Below, one piece after another: positions 15,373 through 23,152 of a stretch of 37,592 bases of DNA (its first letter is position 1; each line of letters starts with the position of its first letter). Source of the stretch: Streptomyces sp. (lineage in GTDB: Bacteria; Actinomycetota; Actinomycetes; Streptomycetales; Streptomycetaceae); contig JABFVM010000014.1 of the NCBI GenBank assembly GCA_013362785.1, forward strand, positions 1-37,592. The letters are read 5' to 3'. The notes beneath the pieces are model-generated. The model searched no databases. It was not told the DNA's origin and was given only the letters and a program-made list of their open reading frames with translations. Made by a program: the position numbers and the translations under genes.

Positions 15373-16160
15373 GGGGTGCTCGCAGCGGGGGAGTCCGGGG
15401 AGCCCCCGGAGGGAGAGGCCGAGCGCGAGGGCGAGGCGGAGTGCGACGGCGAGGGGGTGGGCGTCCTGTGCGGATTCTTCCGGTGCGTACCGGTGCGCAG
15501 CATCTCGTCGTGCGTGAGCAGCATCGCCTTCTGGTCCGCGTCCCAGGTCCACTGCAGCCGGTACTCGTACCCGGCCACCTCGGACGGCGAGCGTATGATC
15601 ACCGACCGCCCGGCCAGCTCGACGGCACTGATCGCGTCGTCCCAGCTCATCACCTGCACGAGCCGGCGCTTCTCGACGGTGTAGACGCGCACCGCGGTCG
15701 TCTTGCCGGGCATCAGCCGGAAGCCCAGGGTCAGCTCGGGGCGCCCGTCGCCGGTCAGATCCCGGTAGTAGGGCTGGAGCACCGGGCACCGACCGCGTCC
15801 CGCGCCCCTGTCGCAGTCGGCCATCAGCCGGCCGGTCTCGCGGTACTGCGCGGCGTCGCCCTGGTAGTCCCCGGGGCTCTTGGCCATCTCCCTGCGTACG
15901 ACCGTCACCGGGTCCACGTCGAGTATGTCGCCGCCGGGAACGGTGACGCCCTTCACGGCCTCCCGGACCACCTCGCCGATCTCATAGGCGGGCCGGGACG
16001 CCGGCGTCAGCTGCGGCCAGAGCTTGTCCGGGCTGACCGCGGTCTCGGTCGGACCCGCGCCCTTGAGCCCCCCGGCGTCGTCGCAGGCCGTGGCGGCCGC
16101 CAGCAGCAGTGCGACAAGGGCGCTGCACACGGCGATGCGCGTGGGTCGGCTGCGGGGCAC
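15369..16160 (-). CDS. Lipoprotein with FG-GAP-like repeat, coupled to the sensor kinase
   Basis: 263 residues from GTG at 16160, selected because AGGAG stands six bases before it and the protein then opens directly with a lipoprotein signal (RSRPTRIAVCSALVALLL, lipobox AATAC with C26). Upstream in-frame starts at 16241 and 16289 would put 27-43 extra residues before the signal. The mature part is predicted to sit outside the membrane. It contains YYRDLTGDGRPELTLGFRL, a Ca-binding FG-GAP/integrin-like motif, then alternating strands, and ends with a Ser/Pro/Thr-rich tail. It probably senses or transmits an envelope signal to the coupled kinase; that role is inferred from the ATGA overlap only. 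Confidence 0.85.
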   Translation of the reverse strand: MPRSRPTRIAVCSALVALLLAAATACDDAGGLKGAGPTETAVSPDKLWPQLTPASRPAYEIGEVVREAVKGVTVPGGDILDVDPVTVVRREMAKSPGDYQGDAAQYRETGRLMADCDRGAGRGRCPVLQPYYRDLTGDGRPELTLGFRLMPGKTTAVRVYTVEKRRLVQVMSWDDAISAVELAGRSVIIRSPSEVAGYEYRLQWTWDADQKAMLLTHDEMLRTGTHRKNPHRTPTPSPSHSASPSRSASPSGGSPDSPAASTP

Positions 16161-16313
16161 GGTTCTCCTGGTACTGGCGACAGTGCTGGGCCTGTGGCTG
16201 ATGATGGGGCGGATGTCGGGGTCGGGGCCGGTGCTGGACATGGGTGTCGGCCCGCCCACCCTATTCGTACGGAAGTCCTTTTTGCGCACCAGGTGGGCGG
16301 ACGGGCGAACCGG

Positions 16314-16820
16314 CTACTCGGCGAGTTCCTCCAGCAGCCGGGCGGTCGGCAGCCCGGCCCGGAGGTACTCGACGAACAGCTCGTTGTGCAGGGCCCACGG
16401 AGAGCGGCGGGAGCGTATCAGCCGGATCGCCCGCTCGGCCGAGTGGTCCCGGCGGACCAGGGCGTGGGCGATGACCAGCCCCGAGCGGTTGTACCCGTGG
16501 TAGCAGCGGACGAGGACCCTGCGGCCCTCGTCCAGCGCCTCGCAGGCCGCCTCGGCGAGCCGGATCACCCCCGCGAGCTGGGTGCCGTCCAGCGGCCCGT
16601 CGGGGATCGGCCACACATGGTGCGCGACGCCGGGGGCGGGTCCGTGGCCGGGCAGGCGCAGCAGGGTCTGCACGAGATCGAACTCGTGCCGTACGACGGC
16701 GAACTCCAGTTGTCCCGACGGGCCCCGGAACTCGTGTCCGCCCATCCACAGGCCGGGCACGATCTCGCTCCACGGGCTGTCCGGAGCCGGTACGTCGGGT
16801 TGCTTCCTGCGGGTACGCAA
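16314..16820 (-). CDS. Dual-specificity/tyrosine phosphatase-like protein
   Basis: 168 residues from TTG at 16820, preferred because GGGGAGG lies five bases upstream; GTG at 16868 is an alternative without a ribosome binding site. The signature VRCYHGYNRSG gives the CX5R loop (C106, R112), and PIPDGPL provides a likely general acid (D74). This is the atypical dual-specificity phosphatase fold found in Streptomyces. It should remove phosphate from Ser/Thr/Tyr residues or from other small phospho-substrates; target unknown. Nothing suggests secretion. Divergent from the NERD gene by about 115 bases. Confidence 0.87.
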   Translation of the reverse strand: MRTRRKQPDVPAPDSPWSEIVPGLWMGGHEFRGPSGQLEFAVVRHEFDLVQTLLRLPGHGPAPGVAHHVWPIPDGPLDGTQLAGVIRLAEAACEALDEGRRVLVRCYHGYNRSGLVIAHALVRRDHSAERAIRLIRSRRSPWALHNELFVEYLRAGLPTARLLEELAE

Positions 16821-16934
16821 CGGCGCCTCCCCAACCACCCCTCCCGGGGGGTCTGCCCAACTCCTCACAAAGGTAACCGGGTTCTTGCCCGCGCAGCACC
16901 CCGCCTGTTCCCATGGTCAGTGGGGTGATGGTGC

Positions 16935-17741
16935 ATGAGCGGACTGCGCGTCATACCGACCTGGCGACACGGCCAGGAGCGGCTCTATGTGTGCCTCAGG
17001 GACGGGCGGAACCTCGCCTGGTACGACCGTGAGGCCGCCCGGATCAACCTGCTCAGCGAGGACCGCAGAGACGATGTGCTGGAGGTGCTCGGACCCTTCC
17101 TCACCGGGCCGGTGACGGTGGGCCCGCCGCCGGTGCCCACGCCGGCCGAGCTGGCCCGGCTGACCCTCCATCCGGACGACGACCTGGCGCCCAACCGGCC
17201 CGGCGAGGCGCTCCTGGTCGCCCTCGACCGGGACCCGGGCCCCTCCCACCGGCTCCGCGCCGACCCGCGCCGCCGGGCGCTGACCGCCGAGCAGACGGTC
17301 GGCGAGGCCCTGGACCGGCTCGACGGCGCCGGCTGGCACGCGCTGCACTCCGTGACGCTGCCCGGCGGTGACCGCATCCACCACCTGGTGATCGGCCCCG
17401 GCGGGCTGTTCGCGCTGCACGCCCTGTACGCCCGCAAGCAGAAGGTGACCGTCGCCGACCCGATGGTCTCCCTCGGCCGCCGTGAACCGCACCCCCTGCT
17501 GCGCCGCGTCCGCGCCGACGCCGACCGCGCCTCCCACGCCCTGACCGCCGAGGTCCATCCGGTCCTGGTCCTGGTCGCCCCGTCCGACGTGGCGATTCCC
17601 GGGCCCGTGCGGGAGGTGCGGGTCCTCAGGGACACGGAGGTGGGCGGGCTGGCCCGGCTGGGCGGGGTGCTGAAGCCGGCGGATGTGGAGGCGCTGCATG
17701 CGATGGCTCGGGACCGGAGGGTTTGGGGTGCCGTCGGCTGA
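16935..17741 (+). CDS. NERD domain protein
   Basis: 268 residues, ATG start. The NERD (nuclease-related) core is recognisable as TAEQTVGEALDRLDGAGWHAL, then GDRIHHLVIGPGGLFALHAL, YARKQKVTVADPM, and the later HPVLVLVAPSDV and VRVLRDTEVGGLARL. The usual catalytic Asp/Glu-x-Lys of this fold appears altered (IHHLVIGP where IDHVVVGP is typical; RKQKVTV where WRGKVTV is typical), so nuclease activity is uncertain. The N-terminal ~110 residues are variable. Its place 142 bases before the NHEJ genes may be coincidental. A hairpin follows the stop codon. Confidence 0.85.
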   Translation: MSGLRVIPTWRHGQERLYVCLRDGRNLAWYDREAARINLLSEDRRDDVLEVLGPFLTGPVTVGPPPVPTPAELARLTLHPDDDLAPNRPGEALLVALDRDPGPSHRLRADPRRRALTAEQTVGEALDRLDGAGWHALHSVTLPGGDRIHHLVIGPGGLFALHALYARKQKVTVADPMVSLGRREPHPLLRRVRADADRASHALTAEVHPVLVLVAPSDVAIPGPVREVRVLRDTEVGGLARLGGVLKPADVEALHAMARDRRVWGAVG

Positions 17742-17769
17742 GCCGTGCGGTTGGCTCTGGTGGCCGTCA

Positions 17770-17789
17770 CTGGGGGCTGCCGCCCCCAG
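17770..17789 (+). terminator. GC-rich hairpin between the NERD and LigD-polymerase genes
   Basis: CTGGGGGC-TGCC-GCCCCCAG is a perfect 8-bp stem with a 4-base loop, 29 bases after the NERD stop. There is no T-run, as is common in Streptomyces terminators. The adjacent sequence (17813-17840, CTCAAACGCCGGACGGGCTG) resembles another common Streptomyces intergenic element. Confidence 0.6.
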
Positions 17790-17882
17790 GCCCCCGCTTC
17801 GGCCCTAAGGGGCCTCGTCCTCAAACGCCGGACGGGCTGAGTGATGCTGACCGGCGCTGGAAGGAGCCGTTGACCTCGCGTG

Positions 17883-18764
17883 TCACGGCAGGGGGCTCGC
17901 CCGATCCTGGTCGAGCAGCGGCGCCAGCAGGTCGCCATAGTCCTGTAGGCGCGGTGCCAGGTCCGCGGCGAGGAAGGTCAGGGCGGTGGGGGAGCGGCAG
18001 TCCTCCACCTCCTCCCAGGTGACCGGGGCCGACACCGTCGGCTCGTTTCGGGCGCGCAGGGTGTAGGGCGTGGCCGTCGTCTTGCGGGCCGCGTTCTGGC
18101 TCCAGTCGACGAAGACCTTTCCGGGCCGCAGGCTCTTCGTCATCCGGTGGATCACCAGCCGGGGCAGGGTCTTCTCGGCCTCCACGGCGAGTTCCCTGGC
18201 GTAGTCCGTGGCCTGCTGGGAGGGGGCCGGCCGGATGGCCGCGGTGAGGTGCAGGCCCTTCGAGCCGGACGTCTTGGCGTACGCCTCGATGCCGTCGGCG
18301 GACAGCCGCTCCCGTAGCCACAGGGCCACCTCGCAGCACTCCACCACGGTCGCGGGCGAACCGGGGTCGAGGTCGAAGACCAGCCGGTCGGCCTCGCCGG
18401 GCGCGTCGATCACCCACTGGGGCGTATGGAACTCGGCGACCAGGTTGGCCGCCCACATCAGGCTCGCGAGATCCTGCACGAACACCATCCGGGCCGGCCC
18501 CTCGACGCGCGGCACCTCGGCCGTGGTGATCCAGTCGGGGATGCCCGGCGGCACGTTCTTCGTGAAGAACACCTGGCCGTCCGGGCCGTCCGGGTAGCGC
18601 AGGAAGGACACCGGCCGGTCGCGCAGATGCGGCAGCAGCACCTCGGCCGTGGTGGCGTAGTAGTGCAGCAGCTCGCCCTTGGTGAAGCCGGTCGCCGGAT
18701 ACAGCACCTTCTCCAGGTTGCTGAGCGCGAGCCGATGCCCCTCCACCTCTGTGATCGGCGTCAT
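17883..18764 (-). CDS. ligD: LigD-type polymerase/primase domain protein (NHEJ)
   Basis: 293 residues, ATG start. This is a stand-alone LigD polymerase (archaeo-eukaryotic primase) domain: VLYPATGFTKGELLHYYATT near residues 20-40, the metal-binding FDLDPGSP with D131 and D133, KTSGSKGLH around 164-172, and VFVDWSQN later with the third acidic residue. It should add ribonucleotides and fill gaps at broken DNA ends bound by Ku. There is no ligase or phosphoesterase domain here, so a separate ligase gene must complete the pathway. Divergent from ku across 71 bases. I recall the same split arrangement in S. coelicolor. Confidence 0.95.
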   Translation of the reverse strand: MTPITEVEGHRLALSNLEKVLYPATGFTKGELLHYYATTAEVLLPHLRDRPVSFLRYPDGPDGQVFFTKNVPPGIPDWITTAEVPRVEGPARMVFVQDLASLMWAANLVAEFHTPQWVIDAPGEADRLVFDLDPGSPATVVECCEVALWLRERLSADGIEAYAKTSGSKGLHLTAAIRPAPSQQATDYARELAVEAEKTLPRLVIHRMTKSLRPGKVFVDWSQNAARKTTATPYTLRARNEPTVSAPVTWEEVEDCRSPTALTFLAADLAPRLQDYGDLLAPLLDQDRASPLP

Positions 18765-18835
18765 ACGATGAGAATTCCAGAAATCGTGGTGAATGTCCGG
18801 ACAGGGCGAGGGAACCGACCGAAAGGGTGCTGCAC

Positions 18836-19879
18836 GTGCGATCCATATGGAACGGCGCCATCTCGTTCGGCCTGGTCAGCATCCCGATCAAGGTGGTGAA
18901 CGCGACCGAGAGCCACTCGATCTCCTTCCGCCAGATCCATACCGAGGACGGCGGCCGTATCCGCTACCGCAAGGTCTGCGAGCTGGACGACCGCGAGGTC
19001 ACCCAGTCGGAGATCGGCAAGGGGTACGAGGACGCCGACGGCACGATCATCCCGATCACCGACGAGGACCTCGCCCACCTGCCGCTTCCGACCGCGAAGA
19101 CGATCGAGATCGTGGCCTTCGTGCCGGCCGACAAGATCGACCCGCTGCACATGGACAGCGCCTACTACCTCGCGGTGAGCGGGGCGCCGGCCGCGAAGCC
19201 ATACACCCTGTTGCGGGAGGCGCTGAAGCGCAGCCAGAAGGTGGCGATCGCCAAGTTCGCCCTGCGGGGCCGTGAGCGGCTGGGCATGCTGCGGGTGGTC
19301 GGCGACGCCATCGCCATGCACGGGCTGCTGTGGCCGGACGAGGTCCGGGAGCCGGAGGGTGTCGCGCCGGACACCAAGGTCACGATCAACGACAAGGAAC
19401 TGGACCTCGCGGACGCCCTGATGGACACCCTCGGCGAGATCGACCTTGAGGAACTGCACGACGAGTACCAGGAGGCCCTGGAGGAGGTCGTCGCCGCGAA
19501 GGCCGCCGGCGAGGCCCCGCCGGAGGCCCCCGAACCGGCCGCAGGCGGCAAGGTCCTCGACCTGATGGCGGCCCTGGAGAGCAGTGTGCGGGCGGCCAAG
19601 GAGTCGCGTGGGGAGGCGCCGGCCGAGAAGAAGGGGCAGGTCAGAAGCCTGTCACAGGGTAAGACTGCGCGGGCGGCCCCTAAGCAGACGACGGGCAAGA
19701 AATCGACGGCGACGAAGAAGACGGCCGCGAAGAAGACGGCGTCCTCGGCCAAGAAGTCGACGGCGAAGACGGCGAAGACGGCTCAGGGGGCTAAGAAGAC
19801 GGCTGCGAAGAGCACGGCTAAGAGCACCGCGAAGAAGAGTCCGGCCAAGAAGACTGCGTCCCGTAAGCGCTCGGCTTGA
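18836..19879 (+). CDS. ku: Ku DNA-end-binding protein with a long lysine-rich tail
   Basis: 347 residues from GTG at 18836; GAAAGG lies nine bases upstream, and the alternative GTG at 18827 lacks a site. RSIWNGAISFGLVSIPIKVV is the diagnostic N-terminus. The Ku core (IRYRKVCELDDREV, VAFVPADKIDP, GLLWPDEVREPE) runs to about residue 240. It forms a homodimeric ring on DNA ends and recruits the end-joining polymerase and ligase. From about residue 270 the protein becomes a Lys/Ala/Thr/Ser repeat tail (KKTAAKKTASSAKKSTAKT and so on) of about 75 residues, resembling histone H1 tails; in mycobacterial Ku a shorter lysine tail affects DNA binding. Confidence 0.96.
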   Translation: MRSIWNGAISFGLVSIPIKVVNATESHSISFRQIHTEDGGRIRYRKVCELDDREVTQSEIGKGYEDADGTIIPITDEDLAHLPLPTAKTIEIVAFVPADKIDPLHMDSAYYLAVSGAPAAKPYTLLREALKRSQKVAIAKFALRGRERLGMLRVVGDAIAMHGLLWPDEVREPEGVAPDTKVTINDKELDLADALMDTLGEIDLEELHDEYQEALEEVVAAKAAGEAPPEAPEPAAGGKVLDLMAALESSVRAAKESRGEAPAEKKGQVRSLSQGKTARAAPKQTTGKKSTATKKTAAKKTASSAKKSTAKTAKTAQGAKKTAAKSTAKSTAKKSPAKKTASRKRSA

Positions 19880-19950
19880 TCGGTGCTGTGGGCGCCTGGG
19901 CGTCTGCCCGGTGCTGTTGTCGGGCGCGTGCGGGTTGTGTGTGGTTGTTC

Positions 19951-19978
19951 GCGCAGTTCCCCGCGCCCCTGGGGGCGT
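19951..19978. repeat. Dispersed 20-bp repeat, copy 3, with a short hairpin
   Basis: GCGCAGTTCCCCGCGCCCCT at 19951-19970. Its end pairs with GGGGGCG to form a 5-bp stem (19964-19977). It lies between the convergent ku and ketosynthase genes and may help terminate both. Confidence 0.7.
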
Positions 19979-19996
19979 CGTCGTGCTGCCTGATGA

Positions 19997-21271
19997 TCAG
20001 CCCCGGCGTCTTAGTGCCAGTACCGCGTTGTGGCCGCCGAAGCCGAACGAGTTGCTCAGGACCAGGTCGCCGTCCTCCGGCAGGGCGCGGGCCGATCCCC
20101 TCACCACGTCCAGGTCGATCGCGTCGTCCAGCTCGCCGCATCCCACGGTCGGCGGGACCATCCCGTGGTGCAGCGTCAGTACGGCCGCCACGGCCTCGAC
20201 CCCGCCCGCGGCGCCCTGCAGATGGCCCAGGTGGCCCTTGAGGGCGGTGACCGGGACGGTCCGTCCGCCGAGTACCGCGCGCAGTGCGCCCGCCTCCGCG
20301 AGGTCGCCCTCGATGGTGGCCGTGGCGTGGGCGTTCACATGGACGACGTCCTCGACCCGGCCTCCGGCGTCCCGCAGGGCCCGTCGCAGGGCGAGGGCGA
20401 CACCGCTGCCGGTCGGGTCGGGTGCCGCCATGTGGTGGGCGTCGGCGGAGAGTCCCCAGCCCGCGGCCTCGCAGTAGATCCGCGCCCCGCGGGCCCGGGC
20501 GTGCTCCTCGGCCTCCAGTACGAGGATCCCGGCACCCTCGCCGTTGACGAACCCGGCCCTGTCCCTGGCGAAGGGGCGGGAGGGCGAAACGTCCGAGGAC
20601 GGGTCCCCGTCGGCCAGCGCCCGCATCGCCGCGAAGGACGCCATGATCGCCGGGGTGACGACCGCTTCGGCGCCGCCCGCGAGCGCGACGTCGACGCGCC
20701 CGTACCGTATGCGGTCGATCGCCTGCCCTATGGCCTCCGTCCCCGACGCGCACGCGCTCGTCACGGTCCGGGCCTCGCCCGTGATGTGCAGATCGAGGGA
20801 GACCTGGGACGCGGCCTGCGAGGGCACGGTCATCGGCGTGGTGAGCGGCGACACGGCCCGCGGCCCCCTCTCCCGCAACCTCCGGTCCCCGCCCACCAGC
20901 ACGGACGCGTCACCGAGGATGGCCCCCAGACTCACTCCGACCCGCTCCGGATCGACCCCGCTCTCCCGTGTACCGCCCGCCACGAACCCGGCGTCGGCCC
21001 ACGCCTCCCGGGCGGCCAGCACCCCCAGCTGCGCGGCCCGGTTCATCCGCCGGGCCACCTGCCGGGACAGCAGCCCGGCCGGATCCACCGGTACGACCCC
21101 CGCGACCCGCACGGGCAGCCCCTCGAACTCCGCCCCCGCCAACTCCCGGATCCCGTGCCGCCCGTCGAGCAGCCCCCGCCACAACTCCCCGACCCCGACC
21201 CCCAGCGGCGTGACCGCCCCGAGCCCGGTGACGACCACCCTGCGGGGTGCGGCTGCGGCGGCCTCGCTCAT
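19997..21271 (-). CDS. Stand-alone beta-ketoacyl-ACP synthase (FabF/KAS II-like)
   Basis: 424 residues from the ATG at 21271. RRVVVTGLGAVTPLG opens the thiolase fold. The catalytic triad is C174 (VTSACASGTEA), H315 (VNAHATAT) and H350 (ALKGHLGHLQGA; K345 is the conserved lysine). The chain ends in NSFGFGGHNAVLAL. It condenses malonyl-ACP with an acyl chain. The NAHATATIEGD segment differs from the usual NAHGTSTPxND, and GHLGH replaces SxxGH, so substrate use may differ from housekeeping FabF. No acyl carrier protein or reductase is adjacent, although a type II thioesterase lies upstream on the same strand. Confidence 0.94.
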   Translation of the reverse strand: MSEAAAAAPRRVVVTGLGAVTPLGVGVGELWRGLLDGRHGIRELAGAEFEGLPVRVAGVVPVDPAGLLSRQVARRMNRAAQLGVLAAREAWADAGFVAGGTRESGVDPERVGVSLGAILGDASVLVGGDRRLRERGPRAVSPLTTPMTVPSQAASQVSLDLHITGEARTVTSACASGTEAIGQAIDRIRYGRVDVALAGGAEAVVTPAIMASFAAMRALADGDPSSDVSPSRPFARDRAGFVNGEGAGILVLEAEEHARARGARIYCEAAGWGLSADAHHMAAPDPTGSGVALALRRALRDAGGRVEDVVHVNAHATATIEGDLAEAGALRAVLGGRTVPVTALKGHLGHLQGAAGGVEAVAAVLTLHHGMVPPTVGCGELDDAIDLDVVRGSARALPEDGDLVLSNSFGFGGHNAVLALRRRG

Positions 21272-21381
21272 CTCGGCGCTCCCCTCCGGATGTTGAAAGG
21301 AGAACATGCCCGGATTCGCGCCGCCCTGCACGTCCGCTCGCCCGCCCCGCAGTCTCAGACCGCTGATCCATGTCACCGACG

Positions 21382-21458
21382 CGTGTCGACCGACCCGTGA
21401 CGTGTGTCAACCGACCCGTGTCATTCGACCTATGTCATTCGATACGTGTCATTCGCTA
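21382..21458. repeat. Array of five degenerate 14-bp units
   Basis: Units start at 21382 (CGTGTCGACCGACC), about 21403 after a 7-base insertion (TGTGTCAACCGACC), 21417 (CGTGTCATTCGACC), 21431 (TATGTCATTCGATA) and 21445 (CGTGTCATTCGCTA). The total length equals 5.5 units. It sits between the thioesterase stop and the ketosynthase start. Confidence 0.8.
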
Positions 21459-21465
21459 CGTCGTC

Positions 21466-22215
21466 TCAGGACAGCTGTTCGGTGATGACGGTCAGCAACT
21501 CCGCCTTCCGCGGGGTGAGATAGAAGTGGCCGCCCTCGAAGACCCGGACGTCCAGGCCCTGCGTCGTGACGTCCGACCAGGACGTGAGCTCCTCGACCGC
21601 GCAGCCGGGATCGCGGTCGCCCCCGCAGGCCGTGATCGCAGTCCGCAGCCGCCGCAGGTGGGCCGGGCGGTGTGCGGCCAGCAGGCCGAAGTCCGCGCGC
21701 AGTGCCGGCATGATCAGGGGCCGCAGCTCGGGCTCCTCGTAGACGGCGGCGCCCTCGGGGTCCAGCAGGCGGACGCGGTCGAGGATCTCGCGGTCCGTCG
21801 GGGCCGGCCGGGGCGGCTCCTCCTGCGGGACGCGGGGCCTCGCCCGGCCCGACACGAACAGCCGGGTGAGGGCGAGACCGGGGACCTCCTCAAGGCGCCG
21901 GGCCACCTCGTACGCCACCGCCGCACCCATGCTGTGGCCGAACAGGGCCAGCGGACGGTCGTCGGCCCGCTCGTGCAGCAGGACCTTGGTGACCGTGTCC
22001 GCCAGCTCGTCCATCGTGGTCGGGCACGGGTCGGTGAGACGGTCCTGGCGGCCCGGGTACTGCACCGCCGTGACCTCGATCTCCGGCGGGGTCAGCGCCG
22101 CCCAGTCGTGGAAGTGGCCCGCCGCTCCGCCCGCGTGCGGGAAGCACACCAGCCGGAGCCTCGCGCCGGGTGCCCTCACACCCCTGAGCCATCGGGTTCG
22201 TATGTCCGTACTCAT
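21466..22215 (-). CDS. Type II thioesterase (alpha/beta hydrolase)
   Basis: 249 residues from ATG at 22215, with TGAGG five bases upstream; ATG at 22233 is an alternative. RLVCFPHAGGAAGHFHDWA, the nucleophile elbow LFGHSMGAA (S95) and EGGHFYL (H230) define the TEII/GrsT family. A catalytic Asp probably lies near SWSDVTTQG. These enzymes clear mis-primed or stalled acyl groups from carrier proteins of polyketide or nonribosomal peptide synthases. None is present here other than the single ketosynthase, so it may serve a distant cluster. Separated from the ketosynthase gene by the 14-bp repeat array. Confidence 0.92.
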   Translation of the reverse strand: MSTDIRTRWLRGVRAPGARLRLVCFPHAGGAAGHFHDWAALTPPEIEVTAVQYPGRQDRLTDPCPTTMDELADTVTKVLLHERADDRPLALFGHSMGAAVAYEVARRLEEVPGLALTRLFVSGRARPRVPQEEPPRPAPTDREILDRVRLLDPEGAAVYEEPELRPLIMPALRADFGLLAAHRPAHLRRLRTAITACGGDRDPGCAVEELTSWSDVTTQGLDVRVFEGGHFYLTPRKAELLTVITEQLS

Positions 22216-22327
22216 GTCCTCAGTGTGATCCATGGTCGGCCGTTGGGCTGGCCCGACCAACTGCCGTCTCTCTAGGATGTGTTGTCGGCGAGGGGATCTC
22301 CTCGGCCGGCCTGCCCCTGGGGGAACC

Positions 22328-23146
22328 ATGGAACCTGGAAAGCAGCTGTCCACGTCGATCGATGCCACGGTCCCGACAGCCGCGCGCATGTACGACTACT
22401 ACCTCGGCGGCAAGGACAACTACGCCTCCGACCGCGCCGCCTGTGAACAGTTGGACAAGGTGGTCCCCAGCACCCGCGCCCTCGCACTGAACAACCGGCG
22501 CTTCCTGCAGCGGGTGGTCCGGACGCTGGCCGAGGACCACGGCATCCGGCAGTTCCTCGACCACGGCTCCGGCCTGCCCACCCAGAACAACGTCCACCAG
22601 GTCGCCCAGTCCGTCGACCCGTCCTCGCGCGTGGTCTACGTCGACAACGACCCGATGGTCCTCGTCCACGGCCGCGCCCTGCTGGACCAGAACGACAACA
22701 CCGCCGTCATCCACGCCGACATGCGCGAGACCGAGGGCATCTTCTCCCACCCCGACACCAAGCGCCTGATCGACTTCTCGCAGCCGGTGGCCGTGCTGTT
22801 CAACTCGGTGTTCCACTGCATCCCCGACAGCGAGACCGACGGCCCCCTCGCCGTGGCCCGCCGGGTGCGCGAACGGCTCGCGCCCGGCAGCTGCATGGTG
22901 ATGTGCCAGCTGGTCAGCGAGGACCCCGAGGTCCGCAAGTTCGTCACCGACTTCATGGACCAGGCGACCCAGGGGCACTGGGGCCGGGTGCGTCAGGAGA
23001 AGGACGTCGCGGAGTTCTTCGAAGGGCTCGAGGTCCTCGAACCCGGCCTGGTGGAGGTCTCCACCTGGCGTCCCGACACCGAGGTGGCGCCCCGCCAGCT
23101 CACCCAGGAGTGGATCGAGTTCGGCGGCGTGGGCCGACTCGCGTAG
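22328..23146 (+). CDS. SAM-dependent methyltransferase, DUF574 (Methyltransf_19) family
   Basis: 272 residues from the ATG at 22328. The N-terminus STSIDATVPTAARMYDYYLG GKDNY is the family hallmark (two adjacent segments). SAM-binding motif I is FLDHGSGLPTQNN, followed by VVYVDNDPMVL (motif II) and VIHADMRE. This family is greatly expanded in Streptomyces and usually uncharacterised; substrate unknown. It is divergent from the thioesterase. The intergenic sequence has a good -10 candidate, TAGGAT at 22274-22279, without a clear -35. It converges on the XRE gene with only six bases between stops. Confidence 0.93.
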   Translation: MEPGKQLSTSIDATVPTAARMYDYYLGGKDNYASDRAACEQLDKVVPSTRALALNNRRFLQRVVRTLAEDHGIRQFLDHGSGLPTQNNVHQVAQSVDPSSRVVYVDNDPMVLVHGRALLDQNDNTAVIHADMRETEGIFSHPDTKRLIDFSQPVAVLFNSVFHCIPDSETDGPLAVARRVRERLAPGSCMVMCQLVSEDPEVRKFVTDFMDQATQGHWGRVRQEKDVAEFFEGLEVLEPGLVEVSTWRPDTEVAPRQLTQEWIEFGGVGRLA

Positions 23147-23152
23147 CAGGGC

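Noticed and set aside
21382..21458. 14-bp array considered as a CRISPR array
   Set aside because: Units are contiguous, too short, without spacers, and no cas gene is present.
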